64,000 nucleotides of DNA from Clostridiales bacterium (GTDB taxonomy: Bacteria; Bacillota; Clostridia; Christensenellales; Borkfalkiaceae). The notes beneath the pieces were generated by a model, which was given only the letters and a program-made list of their open reading frames with translations, was not told the DNA's origin and made no database searches. The DNA is taken from the NCBI GenBank assembly GCA_022508265.1, contig JAFLVP010000002.1:32540-96539 (forward strand). The letters are read 5' to 3'. Position numbers and translations under genes: made by a program. Shown here piece after piece: positions 18,747 through 26,028 of the stretch; positions within the stretch are counted from its first letter, which is position 1, and every line of letters begins with the position of its first letter.

Positions 18747-19208
18747 TTAATTTTTATTGTTTTCCATAAGCTTTTGAAGCTCTTCCATAAAGCTTGAAAT
18801 ATCCTTGAACGAACGGTACACACTTGCGTAGCGCACGTAGGCAACCTCGTCCACCTTTTTGAGTTCGTCCATAACGAGCTCACCTATCTTCTTGGAGGAG
18901 ACCTCCTGCTCCATGGAGTTATACACCTTTTTCGTGATGTTTGACACCATTTCGTCTATTATATTGAGCGAAACGGGGCGCTTTTCGCAGGATTTTATTA
19001 TGCCGTTTCTTACCTTTTGAGCGTCATATGCCTGCCTTATCCCGCTCGCTTTGACTACGAGCACGGGGGTATCTTCAATAGTTTCGTAGGTGGTGTACCT
19101 CTTGCCGCAATTTACACACTCGCGACGGCGGCGGATTGTCCTGCCCTCGTCAGCCGAACGGCTGTCTATTACCTTGCTGTCCTCACAACCGCAGTACATA
19201 CATTTCAT
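18747..19208 (-). CDS. nrdR: Transcriptional repressor NrdR
   Basis: ATP/dATP-sensing repressor of ribonucleotide reductase genes. A zinc ribbon is formed by MKCMYCGC and RRRECVNCGKRYTTYE, followed by the ATP-cone domain (VVKASGIRQAYDAQKVRNGI) that binds adenine nucleotides. Length 153 is standard. No reductase gene is in the window, so its targets lie elsewhere. It is 56 bases upstream of ispG. Confidence 0.96.
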   Translation of the reverse strand: MKCMYCGCEDSKVIDSRSADEGRTIRRRRECVNCGKRYTTYETIEDTPVLVVKASGIRQAYDAQKVRNGIIKSCEKRPVSLNIIDEMVSNITKKVYNSMEQEVSSKKIGELVMDELKKVDEVAYVRYASVYRSFKDISSFMEELQKLMENNKN

Positions 19209-19323
19209 AATTTTTTCCTCGCTTATTTTTTAAAGTGCTTCACGGCGGTTTCGAAATTTAATATCGAAACTTCCGATGATGTGAATTTAGTATTAAACTT
19301 TGATTTTGCGGCATACTTTTTTT

Positions 19324-19620
19324 ATGATTTTACTGTATATCATCTTTTCCGTGTATATACTTGCAATCAATTTTTACGCCGTTATGCTTTTGAAGTCACA
19401 ACGGGACGAGTACGGCGAAGATAACAAAATATCCGGCGACGGCAAGCTCATATTGGCCGCAATTTTGGGCGGCGCACTCGCCATTTACGTCAGTATGTTC
19501 ATAATGCGGTACAGGCTGAAAAATCTGCTGTTTATGATTTTAATGCCCGTAATTGCCGTTTTGAACATTTACTTTTTTTATCTTGCCTTCCGTTCGGGCT
19601 TCACTTTTATCGTGCTGTAA
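19324..19620 (+). CDS. DUF1294 family small membrane protein
   Basis: Protein of 98 residues with three hydrophobic helices (about 1-20, 42-60, 70-92) and a short basic loop. The pattern of KSQRDEYGEDNK followed by LILAAILGGALA and YRLKNLLFM fits DUF1294, a family of unknown function. An earlier in-frame TTG (19300) exists, but no ribosome site precedes either start. A CATACT box ends 7 bases before the ATG at 19324, which suggests a leaderless transcript. It is divergent from nrdR and followed by a hairpin with a T-rich tail. Confidence 0.7.
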   Translation: MILLYIIFSVYILAINFYAVMLLKSQRDEYGEDNKISGDGKLILAAILGGALAIYVSMFIMRYRLKNLLFMILMPVIAVLNIYFFYLAFRSGFTFIVL

Positions 19621-19717
19621 TACAACATTTATAAATTTACACTTATTATAACACAATATATTGCAAAAAGTGAAATATTTGAAATACTTTTTTCAACAAT
19701 TTAAAATTAAATATTTT

Positions 19718-19752
19718 AGAGCAACGGTTATACTCCGATGCTCTTGTTTTTT
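19718..19752 (+). terminator. Terminator after the DUF1294 gene
   Basis: Stem AGAGCA/TGCTCT with three further CGG/CCG pairs across a mismatch, followed by TGTTTTTT. It lies about 100 bases past the DUF1294 stop codon. Confidence 0.55.
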
Positions 19753-19772
19753 ATATCGATTTCTGTTATAAT
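19744..19772 (+). promoter_or_regulatory. Sigma-A promoter in a gene-free gap
   Basis: TTGTTT, 17-base spacer, TATAAT. It overlaps the tail of the preceding terminator and points to a short transcript that ends at the hairpin at 19847. Confidence 0.55.
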
Positions 19773-19778
19773 CGAAAA

Positions 19779-19871
19779 TAATAAACAGATTTATATTTTA
19801 AGTGAGACAGAATATAGTTAATGTTTTAAAATAAATTTTAATTTTGCTCTCCTTTAAATGGAGAGTTTTTT
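19779..19871 (+). ncRNA. Candidate small RNA, about 90 nt
   Basis: A promoter at 19744-19772 and an intrinsic terminator at 19847-19871 enclose about 90 bases with no open frame or ribosome site. The internal sequence is AT-rich and I cannot match it to a known RNA family. Together with the terminator before it this explains the 327-base gap between the DUF1294 gene and the XRE regulator. Confidence 0.4.
19847..19871 (+). terminator. Intrinsic terminator
   Basis: CTCTCC, seven-base loop, GGAGAG, then TTTTTT. It lies before the regulator gene that starts at 19948 and ends no known gene. Confidence 0.65.
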
Positions 19872-19947
19872 ATATAAACTCTACGGAGCGTAGGTGTTTT
19901 TTCGGACAAAATAATGCTATGATGTTCTCAAAAGGAGGTCTGCTTTT

Positions 19948-20559
19948 ATGGATCAAGTCAAAATAGGACAGTTTATCAAGGCAATCAGAAAGGAGAAAAA
20001 CTTGACCCAACGGGAGGTTGCGGAAAGATTGGGTATCTCCGAAAAAACTGTTTCAAAGTGGGAAACGGGGAACGGACTTCCCGAAGTCAGCCTTATGCTA
20101 CCGCTTTGCGAATTACTCGGAATTAGCGTAAATGAACTGTTATCGGGCGAAAGACTTGACGAAAAAAAATACTTTGAAAAAGCGGAGCAAAACATTATGA
20201 CATTGATGGAAGAAAAGGCTGAGGCAAAAAAGAAAATCATTATAGCCCTTATCGTAGCATTCGTAACGATTGCGGCAGGGCTGACGATTGTCATTCTTGC
20301 AGGCTCGTTGGAAATGCAAGTTTGGCTGAAAATAGTGCTGATTGTAGCCGGAAGCGTCATTATTTTGGTAGGCATCGGAATAGCCTGCGTACTCGAAAGA
20401 GATGCCGGCGTGTATGAATGCAAACATTGCGGCGAGAGATTTGTCCCTACGATGAAGGCGTACATTTTTGCGCCGCATACGCCCACAAGTCGAAAGCTGA
20501 AATGCCCCAAATGCGGCAAAAAGAGCTATTGCAAAAAGCGGTTGAGCAAATCCGAATAA
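19948..20559 (+). CDS. XRE-family regulator with membrane helices and zinc ribbon
   Basis: Residues 1-65 are a helix-turn-helix of the Cro/CI type (TQREVAERLGISEKTVSKWE). A charged helix follows (75-95), then two membrane helices (about 95-118 and 125-148). The C-terminus, 157-203, is a zinc-ribbon with two Cys pairs (YECKHCGERF and LKCPKCGKKS). It is probably a membrane-anchored DNA-binding protein that senses an envelope or metal signal; the ligand is unknown. AAAGGAGG lies 13 bases before the ATG and a TATGAT box at 19918. It is monocistronic, closed by the hairpin at 20611. Confidence 0.88.
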   Translation: MDQVKIGQFIKAIRKEKNLTQREVAERLGISEKTVSKWETGNGLPEVSLMLPLCELLGISVNELLSGERLDEKKYFEKAEQNIMTLMEEKAEAKKKIIIALIVAFVTIAAGLTIVILAGSLEMQVWLKIVLIVAGSVIILVGIGIACVLERDAGVYECKHCGERFVPTMKAYIFAPHTPTSRKLKCPKCGKKSYCKKRLSKSE

Positions 20560-20610
20560 AAAAGAGATTAAAATATTCATTTAATCCTCACGGAATTCAT
20601 TCAAAAAATT

Positions 20611-20641
20611 AAGTCCGACTGCAGTTGCAGTCGGACTTTTT
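20611..20641. terminator. Bidirectional terminator between XRE gene and mscL
   Basis: AAGTCCGACTGCA / TGCAGTCGGACTT palindrome followed by T residues on the plus strand, between two convergent genes. Confidence 0.75.
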
Positions 20642-20673
20642 AGTAATTATTTAATGCGCAGAAATACGGATAA

Positions 20674-21204
20674 TTATTCTGCCTTTTTATCTTCTGGTGC
20701 GGCGTTCTGAGCTTTCAAAAGGTCGCGGATTTCCGCAAGAATCTGTTCGCTTGTCTCTGGAGCGGGCGCTGCGGGAACTACCTCCGCGGGAACTTCTTCG
20801 ACAACCTCTTCCGCCTTCTTTCTCTTTTCGGCTGCCTGTTTGCCCTTTTCGTGAACGTGGTTTATAGCCTTAACTATGCAGAAAAGAATTAAAGCAACTA
20901 ACAGGAAGTTGATAATTGCCGTTATAAACGCGCCCCAATTTATGTAGATTGAATTAGCCAAATCAACAACTTTAACCCCGTCTGCTCCTTCGGTATAAGC
21001 GGGTTTAAGCATTGTTACGGCAGCCTCAAGTCCGTTGCCGCCTACGATAGACGCTATCAGCCAGTTGACAAGGGGTTGTAAAATCTGACTTGTAAGTGCG
21101 GTAACTATTGCCGTAAACGCGCCGCCGACGATAACGCCGACTGCCATATCCAAAACGTTGCCGCGAGTTATAAATGCTTTAAATTCCGAAAAAAACTTCT
21201 TCAT
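20674..21204 (-). CDS. mscL: Large-conductance mechanosensitive channel
   Basis: Homopentameric pressure-release channel of the cytoplasmic membrane. The N-terminal FKAFITRGNVLDMAVGVIVGGAF segment (first helix, residues 8-40) is diagnostic, and the second membrane helix lies at about 88-110 (NWGAFITAIINFLLVALIL). The family is usually 130-150 residues. This protein has 176, owing to a C-terminal tail rich in Glu, Pro and Ala before the conserved helix (EQILAEIRDLLKAQ). A long periplasmic loop lies between the helices. GGAGGA precedes the ATG. Monocistronic. Confidence 0.95.
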   Translation of the reverse strand: MKKFFSEFKAFITRGNVLDMAVGVIVGGAFTAIVTALTSQILQPLVNWLIASIVGGNGLEAAVTMLKPAYTEGADGVKVVDLANSIYINWGAFITAIINFLLVALILFCIVKAINHVHEKGKQAAEKRKKAEEVVEEVPAEVVPAAPAPETSEQILAEIRDLLKAQNAAPEDKKAE

Positions 21205-21270
21205 TTCGTCCTCCTAACGGGTATTATAAATGTACAAGCTTATTCAAGTCAAGTAAAATGAAGTAATTTA

Positions 21271-21915
21271 TTATTCGCTCATTAAAACTTGCATTAGTTT
21301 TTTGCGCAGGTCGTCCTCTTTACCCGTATCTTTGGGTATATCTTCATAAGCGCCGCTCTTTTTCAGAACTATTATTCTGTCGGCAACTTTAAGCGCCTCC
21401 TCTATATCGTGCGTTACGAACAGCGCCGTTATGTTTCTTTCTCTCTGCAGAGACAAAAACAGATCGCAAACCGAAAATTTAAGCTTTAAATCGAGGGAGG
21501 AAAAAGGTTCGTCCAAAAGAAGAATATCTCCGCCGAACACGAACGCCCGCGCAAGGGATACGCGCTGCGCCTCTCCGCCCGACAGCGTTGCCGGGTATTT
21601 GTCGGCTTTGTCCGACAGCCCCACTCTTTCAAGTATATTTTCGATTTTCCCGCCGTCCTTGCAGACAAGCTCAAGATTTTGTCTGACCGTAAGACAGGGC
21701 ACGAGGCGGGGCGTTTGAAATGCATAGGTTGCTTCAAGCTTTGGAATTTCCCCCTCGTAGTCGACGAGATTTGCAATACAGTTCAAAAGGGTTGTCTTGC
21801 CGCACCCGCTCTCGCCCAAAATGCAGGTTATTTTGCCCTCTTCGAAGGAGATATTGAAATTCTCGTATACGGTATCTTTTCCGTAGCGCTTTGTGAGGTT
21901 GGTAATTTGTATCAT
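21271..21915 (-). CDS. ABC importer ATP-binding protein (SsuB/TauB type)
   Basis: Energises uptake through the adjacent permease. Motifs: Walker A GESGCGKTT, Q-loop AFQTPRLVP, signature LSGGEAQRVSLARA, Walker B LLLDEPFSSLD and switch VTHDIEEA. This arrangement is that of nitrate/sulfonate/taurine and thiamine-precursor importers. The ATG at 21915 is chosen over 21939 because AGGAGG sits just before it and it overlaps the permease stop as ATGA. It is the last gene of a four-gene operon. The substrate is unknown. Confidence 0.92.
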   Translation of the reverse strand: MIQITNLTKRYGKDTVYENFNISFEEGKITCILGESGCGKTTLLNCIANLVDYEGEIPKLEATYAFQTPRLVPCLTVRQNLELVCKDGGKIENILERVGLSDKADKYPATLSGGEAQRVSLARAFVFGGDILLLDEPFSSLDLKLKFSVCDLFLSLQRERNITALFVTHDIEEALKVADRIIVLKKSGAYEDIPKDTGKEDDLRKKLMQVLMSE

Positions 21916-22700
21916 TTGCCCCCCTCCTTTTTGTTCCACCTGCAGGCAAAGCGGGAGATAAACGAAATTGAAAATTCTATAATCAGCCCGATTGCTACCG
22001 CCGCAAGCGTGAGCGCCGCAAGGTTTGCGACCTCCGCCGCTATACTGTTGAACTGCATCATACCGCCGAGCCCGTCTACCGTGTTTGCGAGAACTTCGGC
22101 GGAAATCATAATTTTCAAGCCCAAAGAGATGTTAGCGCCCGTCTGCGAAATTATATTCGGTGCAACAAGAGGCAGATAAATCTTGAAAAGTCTGTCCCTC
22201 TTGCCGATTTTGTACACCTTCGCCATTTCGACAAGCCCCGAATCTATTCCGTCAGCCGCCGCAAGCATCTGCGAAAAAATCATGGGAAAGAGCACCAAAA
22301 TTGTGACGATTACGGGGGAAAAGCTTCTGTTATTTGAAGTGAGCTTTAAAATTATGAGTATTACCGCAAGGGTAGGGAGCGTTCTTACGAACACGATTAC
22401 GGGATTTAAAAACGCCTTTGCGCATCTGTTGAGCTTTGCAAGTACGGCACACGCCGTAGCTAAAATAAACGAAATTATAAAGGAAAGCAAGGTTCGCAAA
22501 AAGGTGTTTAAAAGGGCGCTCCAAAATTCCCCGCTTATAAGGTAATTAAAAAAGCTTTGCGCCGTGTCCGAAAATGCGGGAACTATCAGCTTGTTGCCCG
22601 TGACGTAGTATGCGACTATCCATATAAGCCACATAAATATTACGGCAAGCAACGAAAAAATTATATTGAGTTTTCTTTGTGTAAAAAACTTTTTTATCAT
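21912..22700 (-). CDS. ABC importer permease (SsuC/TauC type)
   Basis: Inner-membrane component of the same importer, 262 residues with six predicted helices. The coupling loop (EAA motif) reads near MAKVYKIGKRDRLFKIYLPL, followed by VAPNIISQTGANISLGLK, which is typical of the nitrate/sulfonate/taurine permeases. It overlaps the ATPase gene by 4 bases and begins in a TAATG overlap with the binding-protein gene, so the three are translated together. Confidence 0.92.
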   Translation of the reverse strand: MIKKFFTQRKLNIIFSLLAVIFMWLIWIVAYYVTGNKLIVPAFSDTAQSFFNYLISGEFWSALLNTFLRTLLSFIISFILATACAVLAKLNRCAKAFLNPVIVFVRTLPTLAVILIILKLTSNNRSFSPVIVTILVLFPMIFSQMLAAADGIDSGLVEMAKVYKIGKRDRLFKIYLPLVAPNIISQTGANISLGLKIMISAEVLANTVDGLGGMMQFNSIAAEVANLAALTLAAVAIGLIIEFSISFISRFACRWNKKEGGK

Positions 22701-23677
22701 TAAGGTATATAAAAGAAGTCGTCGGAAACGGCTGTTGCCGCGCCGTCGCCCGCTGTTTTGAGCTCATCGAGAATTTTAATTACTTCGTTTTTGCAGTCGG
22801 CGCTTTTTGTAAAATATACCGCGCTGTTGGCTATTACCGATTTTGTAAGGTTTTGGGCGTTGAACGAAGTCGAGGGATAGAGCGACGAGACCGCCGAAAG
22901 TATGGTTGACGACTCGACGCTTTCGTCTGAAAGCCATTTTGCGTTTTCGTCCATAGCATTCATAAAGTCTGAAATAAATCGAGGCTCGCTTTCAATTAGG
23001 CTGTTTTTTGCAACGAGCACCGCCTGCGGATAGCCGTTTTCGCCGTACAGCTCCTGCAAACTTCCCACAACTTTTAAATTGAGGTTTGCGTTGTTCACTC
23101 TCACGCTTGCGGCGGGTTCGGGAATTACGAAGTAGTCGTATTCCGTCTGCGTTCCGTCCACCTGACCCGCAAGTACGGCTTCAAGAGTTACGTTTTCGGC
23201 ATTAAGTTTTGAAATCAAGAGCTTGAAAATCGCGCCGGGGAAGGCGGGAAGATTTACAACCCCCACCTTTTTGCCCGATAGTGCCGACTTGAAATTTTCG
23301 GTTGTTATATCCTCTTTGTCCTTATTTGCAACTAAAAATAAATTGCCGTGCGTGACCGTGCCGAGCATTTTATATCTCGTGCCCTTACCCAAAAGCTTGC
23401 TCGCCGCATTTACGGGCAGTATGCACAAATCGGCATTTTTTGCGTCGTTTTCATAGGTTACACAGCTTGTAATCTCGTCCGAACCGACTATGTGATAGCT
23501 CATTTCCTTGCCCAATTCGGTATTTTCCGAAATTAAGCGGGCAATCGAAAGAGCGGGCGCACCGTCGGGGGCGTACACGCTGATTTTGCCTTCGTCGCCG
23601 TCCTTGCAGGCGGTAAAGCCTACGAGTGTAAGAGCGATAAAAAGCGCTCCTATCAGTGCTGATAAAAACTTTTTCAT
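22700..23677 (-). CDS. NMT1/ThiY-like substrate-binding lipoprotein
   Basis: Extracellular binding protein of the importer, tethered by lipid. The signal peptide ends at a lipobox with Cys24 (LVGFTAC). The mature protein starts with a beta strand (ISVYAPDGAPALSIARLI) and contains KKVGVVNLPAFPGAIFK, a pattern of the NMT1/SsuA-like periplasmic proteins (thiamine precursors, sulfonates, other small molecules). 325 residues. Upstream, 40 bases away, is the ACT-type regulator gene. I cannot name the ligand. Confidence 0.88.
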   Translation of the reverse strand: MKKFLSALIGALFIALTLVGFTACKDGDEGKISVYAPDGAPALSIARLISENTELGKEMSYHIVGSDEITSCVTYENDAKNADLCILPVNAASKLLGKGTRYKMLGTVTHGNLFLVANKDKEDITTENFKSALSGKKVGVVNLPAFPGAIFKLLISKLNAENVTLEAVLAGQVDGTQTEYDYFVIPEPAASVRVNNANLNLKVVGSLQELYGENGYPQAVLVAKNSLIESEPRFISDFMNAMDENAKWLSDESVESSTILSAVSSLYPSTSFNAQNLTKSVIANSAVYFTKSADCKNEVIKILDELKTAGDGAATAVSDDFFYIP

Positions 23678-23717
23678 ATATTCTCCTTTCCGCGTCAGAA
23701 TTCTTCCGCGTCAAAAT

Positions 23718-23966
23718 TTATTGACTTTTTGTCATAAGCGTCTTTGCCGAAACGCCTTCAAGCATACCTATCTTGCCCGTGAGCTTATTTATAATTTCGG
23801 CGGGAGCGTCAACAACAACGCACATAACGGATAAATTTCTCTCCTTATACGGTATTCCCATCCTGCCGACTATAAATTCCCCGAACTCGGACAAAAGGGC
23901 GTTGATTTGAGCGCTTTTGCCTCTGTCCTCTACGACGATACTTATAATTGCAAGTCTGTCAGACAT
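23718..23966 (-). CDS. TM1266-type ACT-like regulator
   Basis: Compact 82-residue protein with the beta-alpha-beta-beta-alpha-beta pattern of an ACT fold. It resembles the TM1266 family, annotated as iron-only hydrogenase system regulator (LAIISIVVEDRGKSAQINALLSEFGEFIVGRMG and later LSVMCVVVDAP, in which the long strands are split by turns). Such proteins usually sit among hydrogenase maturation genes. Here it heads an ABC importer operon and is preceded by a promoter and a structured leader of about 100 bases. It probably senses a small molecule, perhaps the cargo. Confidence 0.8.
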   Translation of the reverse strand: MSDRLAIISIVVEDRGKSAQINALLSEFGEFIVGRMGIPYKERNLSVMCVVVDAPAEIINKLTGKIGMLEGVSAKTLMTKSQ

Positions 23967-24068
23967 AAAAAATCCCCCTAAAACTATAGAGGGCGCGAAA
24001 AAATAATATAAAAATAATACTTATTCGCCTTTGCCCTCAGGAAAACCTTTGAGTTTAGGTCATTGATT
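23967..24068 (-). promoter_or_regulatory. Structured leader with sequestered ribosome site
   Basis: In the minus-strand transcript CCCUCUA pairs with UAGGGGG (7 bp, loop UAGUUU) and so hides the ribosome site of the first gene. The same GCCCUC can instead pair with an upstream GAGGGC, supported by GCGAA/UUCGC inside it, which would free the ribosome site. A small hairpin in CUCAAAGGUUUUCCUGAG competes in turn. This is the layout of a translational riboswitch or protein-controlled leader. I cannot assign it to a known class. Confidence 0.5.
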
Positions 24069-24074
24069 ATAGCA

Positions 24075-24103
24075 ATTATACAATAAAAAATTAAATTTTT
24101 CAA
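24075..24103 (-). promoter_or_regulatory. Sigma-A promoter of the ACT regulator / ABC importer operon
   Basis: Minus-strand TTGAAA, 17-base spacer, TATAAT; start near 24068. It is back to back with the lipoprotein promoter at 24107. Confidence 0.7.
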
Positions 24104-24106
24104 GCG

Positions 24107-24136
24107 TTGAATAAGATTTTTTTAATGAAACATACT
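24107..24136 (+). promoter_or_regulatory. Promoter of the small lipoprotein gene, leaderless
   Basis: TTGAAT, 18-base spacer, CATACT. The predicted start, 7 bases after the -10 box, is base 24143, the A of the ATG. Confidence 0.5.
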
Positions 24137-24142
24137 GTTTGT

Positions 24143-24499
24143 ATGAAAAAGTTACAAATTTTAGCGGCCATATTGGCTATCGGAACAATGTGCATTACAG
24201 GTTGCAACATGGGAGGCACGGCTACCTCCGATAAGGCGCAAACTCAAACACGCAATATCGTTGCGCAGGAAGACAGCGTTGAAGAAACGCCCACCCCTAC
24301 ACCCGACGATAACTGCGGAAAGGACGGAAACTGCAACCATGACAAGATGCCCCACGCAAAACCCAATTTCAAATTTAAGGCACCTCACGGTAAGCACCAC
24401 GGAAGCGGGAGAGACAAATTCCGCCGTCCTCACAAAAGACCGGCACCCAAACCCGAGGAGCCCGAAGTACCCGCAGAAGAAGAAAATACAAACAATTAA
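24143..24499 (+). CDS. Small His/Pro-rich lipoprotein
   Basis: Lipoprotein of 118 residues with a clean signal peptide ending at Cys21 (MCITGC). The mature part is low-complexity: a Thr/Ser/Gln-rich stretch, an Asp/Cys/His segment (CGKDGNCNHDK), then a His/Lys/Arg/Pro-rich tail and an acidic end. The Cys, His and Asp residues might bind metal, but I recognise no family. Two upstream in-frame starts exist (24107, 24125). The ATG at 24143 gives the correct signal peptide and coincides with the predicted transcription start. No ribosome site precedes any of them. Confidence 0.72.
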   Translation: MKKLQILAAILAIGTMCITGCNMGGTATSDKAQTQTRNIVAQEDSVEETPTPTPDDNCGKDGNCNHDKMPHAKPNFKFKAPHGKHHGSGRDKFRRPHKRPAPKPEEPEVPAEEENTNN

Positions 24500-24501
24500 C
24501 T

Positions 24502-24525
24502 AATGCGCCCGACGGGCGCATTTTT
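24502..24525 (+). terminator. Terminator of the small lipoprotein gene
   Basis: AATGCGCCC, GAC loop, GGGCGCATT, then TTT; 3 bases after the stop codon. Confidence 0.75.
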
Positions 24526-24542
24526 ACTTATATTTATTGATT

Positions 24543-24605
24543 TTTAGGCATTTATGTCACGCATAGTACTTTGCAAATAGTTAAATTTGCCTTAAATTGC
24601 TCATA
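24543..24605 (+). repeat. Dispersed intergenic element, copy A
   Basis: Shares CATAGTACTTTGCAA (24562-24576) and several blocks on both sides (TTTATTG, TAGGC, TTATG, GTCAC, TTTGCC) in the same order with a segment at 35624-35690. About 60 bases of similarity in otherwise unrelated AT-rich gaps; function unknown. Confidence 0.45.
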
Positions 24606-24678
24606 TTTTGGCAATTTTATTAAATTTGACGACCGTTTGTATTCTTTGCCCGCTAAAAAATAATTGCCTGGTTTTATC

Positions 24679-24707
24679 TTGATTTTTTCGGATTTAAAAT
24701 GTATAAT
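24679..24707 (+). promoter_or_regulatory. Promoter of the 24714 gene, leaderless
   Basis: TTGATT, 17-base spacer, TATAAT. The predicted start, 7 bases later, is 24714, the A of the ATG. Confidence 0.6.
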
Positions 24708-24713
24708 ATGGGT

Positions 24714-25208
24714 ATGAAAAAGTTTAAATACAAGTTTACAACTACTACCCTTGTGTTCATTTATCTCGGACTTCTTCTTTCGGTTGCGGGAATTGCGCTG
24801 AATACCTATAATATTTTTGCCGAGACTGTTTGGACGTATGCAAACAATAGCTTTGACATTATACGCTACGTAATCGTCTATTTCGTTTCGGTCGCGCTTG
24901 CGGTTATACTTATTAGCCTTTTGCTCTCGTCCTACTACTCACTCGACGAAAATCATTTCAAGACGAGCTTCGGAATTATTAAAAGTACTTACGACATTAA
25001 GACCATCAGGCTTATACACCTTGACAGAGCGACCAATAAGCTGACCGTTTATTTCGAAGAAGATAAATATATAGTCGTGGTTGTCAAAAAAGAGTGGCAC
25101 AACGAATTTATAGATACTCTATTGAAGTTCAGCCCCGAAGTTGAATTCTCTATCGGCTCCAAAGAAAACAATATAGATAATGACGATAATAACCGCCGAC
25201 ATCCCTAA
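24714..25208 (+). CDS. Two-helix membrane protein with PH-like C-domain
   Basis: Protein of 164 residues with two membrane helices (about 12-35 and 52-75) and a cytoplasmic beta-rich domain (80-150). The pattern of FKTSFGIIKSTYDIKTIRLI and YFEEDKYIVVVVKKEW resembles bacterial PH (YdbT/YcxB-like) domains. The C-terminus is Asn/Asp-rich. Earlier in-frame ATGs at 24699 and 24708 overlap the -10 box and are excluded by the promoter position. The transcript is probably leaderless. It ends before the plsY terminator. Function unknown. Confidence 0.75.
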   Translation: MKKFKYKFTTTTLVFIYLGLLLSVAGIALNTYNIFAETVWTYANNSFDIIRYVIVYFVSVALAVILISLLLSSYYSLDENHFKTSFGIIKSTYDIKTIRLIHLDRATNKLTVYFEEDKYIVVVVKKEWHNEFIDTLLKFSPEVEFSIGSKENNIDNDDNNRRHP

Positions 25209-25274
25209 CAGAACGCAATTTTATGAGGAAATTTCGGCTTGTACGGCGTTATATTAGGGTTGTCGGCGGTTAAA

Positions 25275-25304
25275 AAAAAGCGTAACTTTGAAGTTACGCT
25301 TTTT
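25275..25304. terminator. Bidirectional terminator at the plsY end
   Basis: AAAAAGCGTAACTT, TG, AAGTTACGCTTTTT. One arm covers the last codons and stop of plsY; it also closes the convergent plus-strand gene. Confidence 0.8.
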
Positions 25305-26016
25305 TCTTGTGCTTTCTTACTGCCGTATGATGTTCCTCTCCGGCAACGAGCTTGTAAATGTTTTTTCGGTGGGCGAACCAAGTCAGGAAGTTTATTAAAA
25401 GAAGTATCATAAATATCGAGATAACCCAAGCGTTCAGCAGATTGCCCGAATATCTCAATATAAAAAGTATCATTTGGAAGACCGTCAGTCCCGATACGCC
25501 GAGGAGTGAACCCATGCTACCCCACTCGGTAAAGATTATATACAAAAGCACGCCGACGAGCATTGCAACTGCTATAAAGAAATACCACCAGCCGTTCGGC
25601 TCGCAAGGGATTGCAAATGCGAACAATCCCATTGTGGAAGCTATGCCCTTGCCCCCTTTGAACTTCATAGTTACGGGGAAGATGTGACCTATAATTACGA
25701 ACACTCCGCAAAAGTAACGCATAAAATCGGATACGATAACCGAAGTCCCCTCAAAGCAGTAGTCTTTAAAGATTATCCAGACGATTACTGCGGGAAGTCC
25801 TCCCTTTATAACGTCGCAAAAGAAGTTTATTGCACCGATTTTAAGCCCGAAAGTGCGGGTCATATTCATTGTGCCCGGATTTCCGCTTCCCTCGGAGCGG
25901 ATGTCCTTTTTCTTTATGTGAGAGATGAGTACCGCGAAGTTGAAACAGCCTATAAGATAGCTTACGACCGCAACGATTGCAAGACACCACAAATCTGAAT
26001 TGAGTAAAACTTTCAT
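25294..26016 (-). CDS. plsY: Glycerol-3-phosphate acyltransferase PlsY
   Basis: Integral membrane enzyme that acylates glycerol-3-phosphate with acyl-phosphate, the first step of phospholipid synthesis in Firmicutes. The three PlsY motifs are visible: SEGSGNPGTMNMTRTFG, the GHIFPVTMKFKGGKGIAST region (in two pieces) and the later WGSMGSLLG segment. About six or seven membrane helices. Length 240 is somewhat over the usual 200. It directly follows der with 12 bases between them, so the two are probably cotranscribed, as in many Clostridia. Confidence 0.94.
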   Translation of the reverse strand: MKVLLNSDLWCLAIVAVVSYLIGCFNFAVLISHIKKKDIRSEGSGNPGTMNMTRTFGLKIGAINFFCDVIKGGLPAVIVWIIFKDYCFEGTSVIVSDFMRYFCGVFVIIGHIFPVTMKFKGGKGIASTMGLFAFAIPCEPNGWWYFFIAVAMLVGVLLYIIFTEWGSMGSLLGVSGLTVFQMILFILRYSGNLLNAWVISIFMILLLINFLTWFAHRKNIYKLVAGEEHHTAVRKHKKKA

Positions 26017-26028
26017 AATATTAACCCG

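Noticed and set aside
22183-22545. Plus-strand open frame across the ABC permease
   Set aside because: Shadow of the minus-strand permease, which has matching overlaps with its neighbours.
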